A stretch of DNA of 7,125 bases from Bacilli bacterium (GTDB taxonomy: Bacteria; Bacillota_I; Bacilli_A; RFN20; CAG-826). The stretch is taken from contig JAEDJP010000067.1 in the NCBI GenBank assembly GCA_016296285.1, positions 1-7,125 of the forward strand. Direction: 5' to 3'. This document shows, one piece after another, positions 6,222 to 7,125 of this stretch. Within the stretch, counting starts at the first letter, position 1, and each line of letters begins with the position of its first letter. The notes under the pieces are model-generated. The model searched no databases. It worked only from the letters and a program-made list of their open reading frames with translations, and was not told the origin of the DNA. Position numbers and translations under genes: made by a program.

Positions 6222-7125
6222 TTATCTCCCGTGATTCTTGATCCAGACGAGATCCTTGCTTTCTAGGCGCAGGATCGCGTAGGCGCCCCCGCAGTGGGGG
6301 CAATGGTAATCCCCGCCGTCATAGCGCGTCCCTTCCTTGCCGCAGATGGGGCAGCGGGACGAGAAGGTCTCGTAAGATACTTCGCAGGCGGTGGACATGG
6401 CGCTTAGTAGCTCTTGGATCATGGCGTCCTTGTCGCTTCGGTAGGGGGAGAAGGGCAAGAGGCGCGAGATCGTATCCGCATCGGGGCGTTCCGAGACGAT
6501 GCAGTATTCCCCGGCGTCCTCGGGATCGCCAAGATTCGCCTGGGACTCGCTTAGGGTCCGGCGGACGAGAAGAGCGAAGGTCATAGAGGACAAGATCTTC
6601 CTCCCCGTCTTGTAGGAAACGAGGGCCTCGATGCGGGAGGCTTCCTCGTGGAACGAGAATTCGTAGGTGAAGGGCGGGATGCGGAAGGCGACGTCCATGG
6701 GGTGGAAGCGGTCCTTGTCGTTGCCGATCACAAACTGGTCGTCGGGCTTCCAAAGCTTCTTCTCTTGGAAGAATCGGAGCAAGGAGAGGGCGACGTAATG
6801 GAAATAGTGGCGGTCGAGCTCTTCCTTGGACGCCATAGAAGCCGAGGCGGTCGCGTAGTAGCGGTAGCAGGCCCGGTAGCTCGTCTCGTGGAGGAGGACG
6901 TTATTCGGGATTACCGGGGGCCGGAGGGGATGAAGGGAAACAAGGCGATAGAATTCGGTCTCCTTGACGCGGCGGATACGGCGAAGGATCTTGCGGGCGG
7001 ATTCATAGACCTCGTCGCGGGAGACGTCTTTCTTGAGGGGGTAAAGGAAGCGGCGGTCCGGGTGAGCGGCGATGTCGTGAGACGGGCTAAAGGGGCCAAG
7101 GGGCATCCCTTTTTGGGAATAGAAG
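6222..7125 (-). CDS. Unrecognised cytosolic protein with C-terminal zinc ribbon (5' end probably outside window)
   Basis: I do not recognise this family. The first ATG in view is at 7106, giving 294 residues, but the frame stays open to the window edge (at least six more codons) and there is no usable ribosome site before that ATG: an AAAAAGGG run abuts it directly. The true start is therefore probably upstream. Numbering from 7106, residues 30-60 are basic and helical, 66-120 are rich in aromatic and histidine residues (YRACYRYY at 77-84), and 135-180 look beta-rich. The C-terminus carries two CPxCG knuckles, C252/C255 and C269/C272, typical of a zinc ribbon. There is no signal peptide or membrane segment, so it should be cytosolic. 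It ends in TAA 3 nt before the ABC ATPase start, so it is probably co-transcribed with the transporter; a regulatory or accessory role is only inference. Confidence 0.72.
   Translation of the reverse strand, partial: FYSQKGMPLGPFSPSHDIAAHPDRRFLYPLKKDVSRDEVYESARKILRRIRRVKETEFYRLVSLHPLRPPVIPNNVLLHETSYRACYRYYATASASMASKEELDRHYFHYVALSLLRFFQEKKLWKPDDQFVIGNDKDRFHPMDVAFRIPPFTYEFSFHEEASRIEALVSYKTGRKILSSMTFALLVRRTLSESQANLGDPEDAGEYCIVSERPDADTISRLLPFSPYRSDKDAMIQELLSAMSTACEVSYETFSSRCPICGKEGTRYDGGDYHCPHCGGAYAILRLESKDLVWIKNHGR
6226..6230 (-). promoter_or_regulatory. Ribosome binding site of the ABC ATPase gene, inside the preceding gene
   Basis: GGGAG lies 7 nt before the ATG at 6218 and overlaps the last codons of the zinc-ribbon gene, whose TAA is at 6224-6222. 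It is a partial match to the consensus and weaker than the sites of the two surface-protein genes. Its position suggests translational coupling to the upstream gene. Confidence 0.55.

Noticed and set aside
5613..6266. 217-codon plus-strand open frame across the ATPase gene
   Set aside because: It is a shadow of a gene with every ABC ATPase motif, and has no ribosome site of its own that stands out.
6222..7106. Possible PD-(D/E)XK-type nuclease core (D138, E149 and following) in the zinc-ribbon protein
   Set aside because: Spacing and the lysine of the motif do not fit well by eye, and scattered acidic residues are expected by chance. Without a profile match this is not supportable.

Overview
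The window is a GC-rich (my estimate is about 60%, not counted exactly), fully coding stretch in which every supported gene lies on the minus strand and is read from high to low coordinates. In transcription order there are: (1) an unrecognised protein with a C-terminal zinc ribbon, open at the window edge (7125-6222); (2) an ABC transporter ATPase (6218-5457); (3) a 12-helix ABC-2-type permease made of two duplicated halves (5450-3831); (4) an 824-residue exported protein with Ig-like regions and a predicted right-handed beta-helix (3834-1360); (5) a lipoprotein with five ~41-residue repeats and a C-terminal InlB/Listeria-Bacteroides repeat (1363-218); and (6) the first 63 codons of another exported protein, cut by the window edge (191-1).

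The gaps are 3 nt, 6 nt, a 4-nt overlap (ATGA), a 4-nt overlap (ATGA) and 26 nt. This looks like one polycistronic, translationally coupled unit. There is no room for an internal promoter or terminator, and neither operon end is in view. No RNA genes, CRISPR arrays, insertion sequences or integrase sites were seen.

The organism is most likely a Gram-positive member of Bacillota, perhaps an uncultured GC-rich Bacilli lineage near the Erysipelotrichia/Mollicutes. This is inference from the strong AGGAGG-type ribosome sites, lipobox lipoprotein, InlB-type repeat, GKDG-type repeats and fused ABC-2 permease, with no outer-membrane or periplasmic components. TGA serves as a stop codon at two genes, so the code is standard and not the Mycoplasma code 4.

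My working model is that genes 2 and 3 form an ATP-driven ABC-2 machine whose partners on the outer face are genes 4 and 5, and possibly 6. An ABC-2 ATPase and permease encoded directly with an exported beta-helix protein recall NosD-NosF-NosY (copper supply to nitrous oxide reductase), but nothing here points to copper or denitrification. The substrate is unknown. The combination of transporter, beta-helix ectoprotein and repeat lipoprotein is the part of the window most likely to be an undescribed system.
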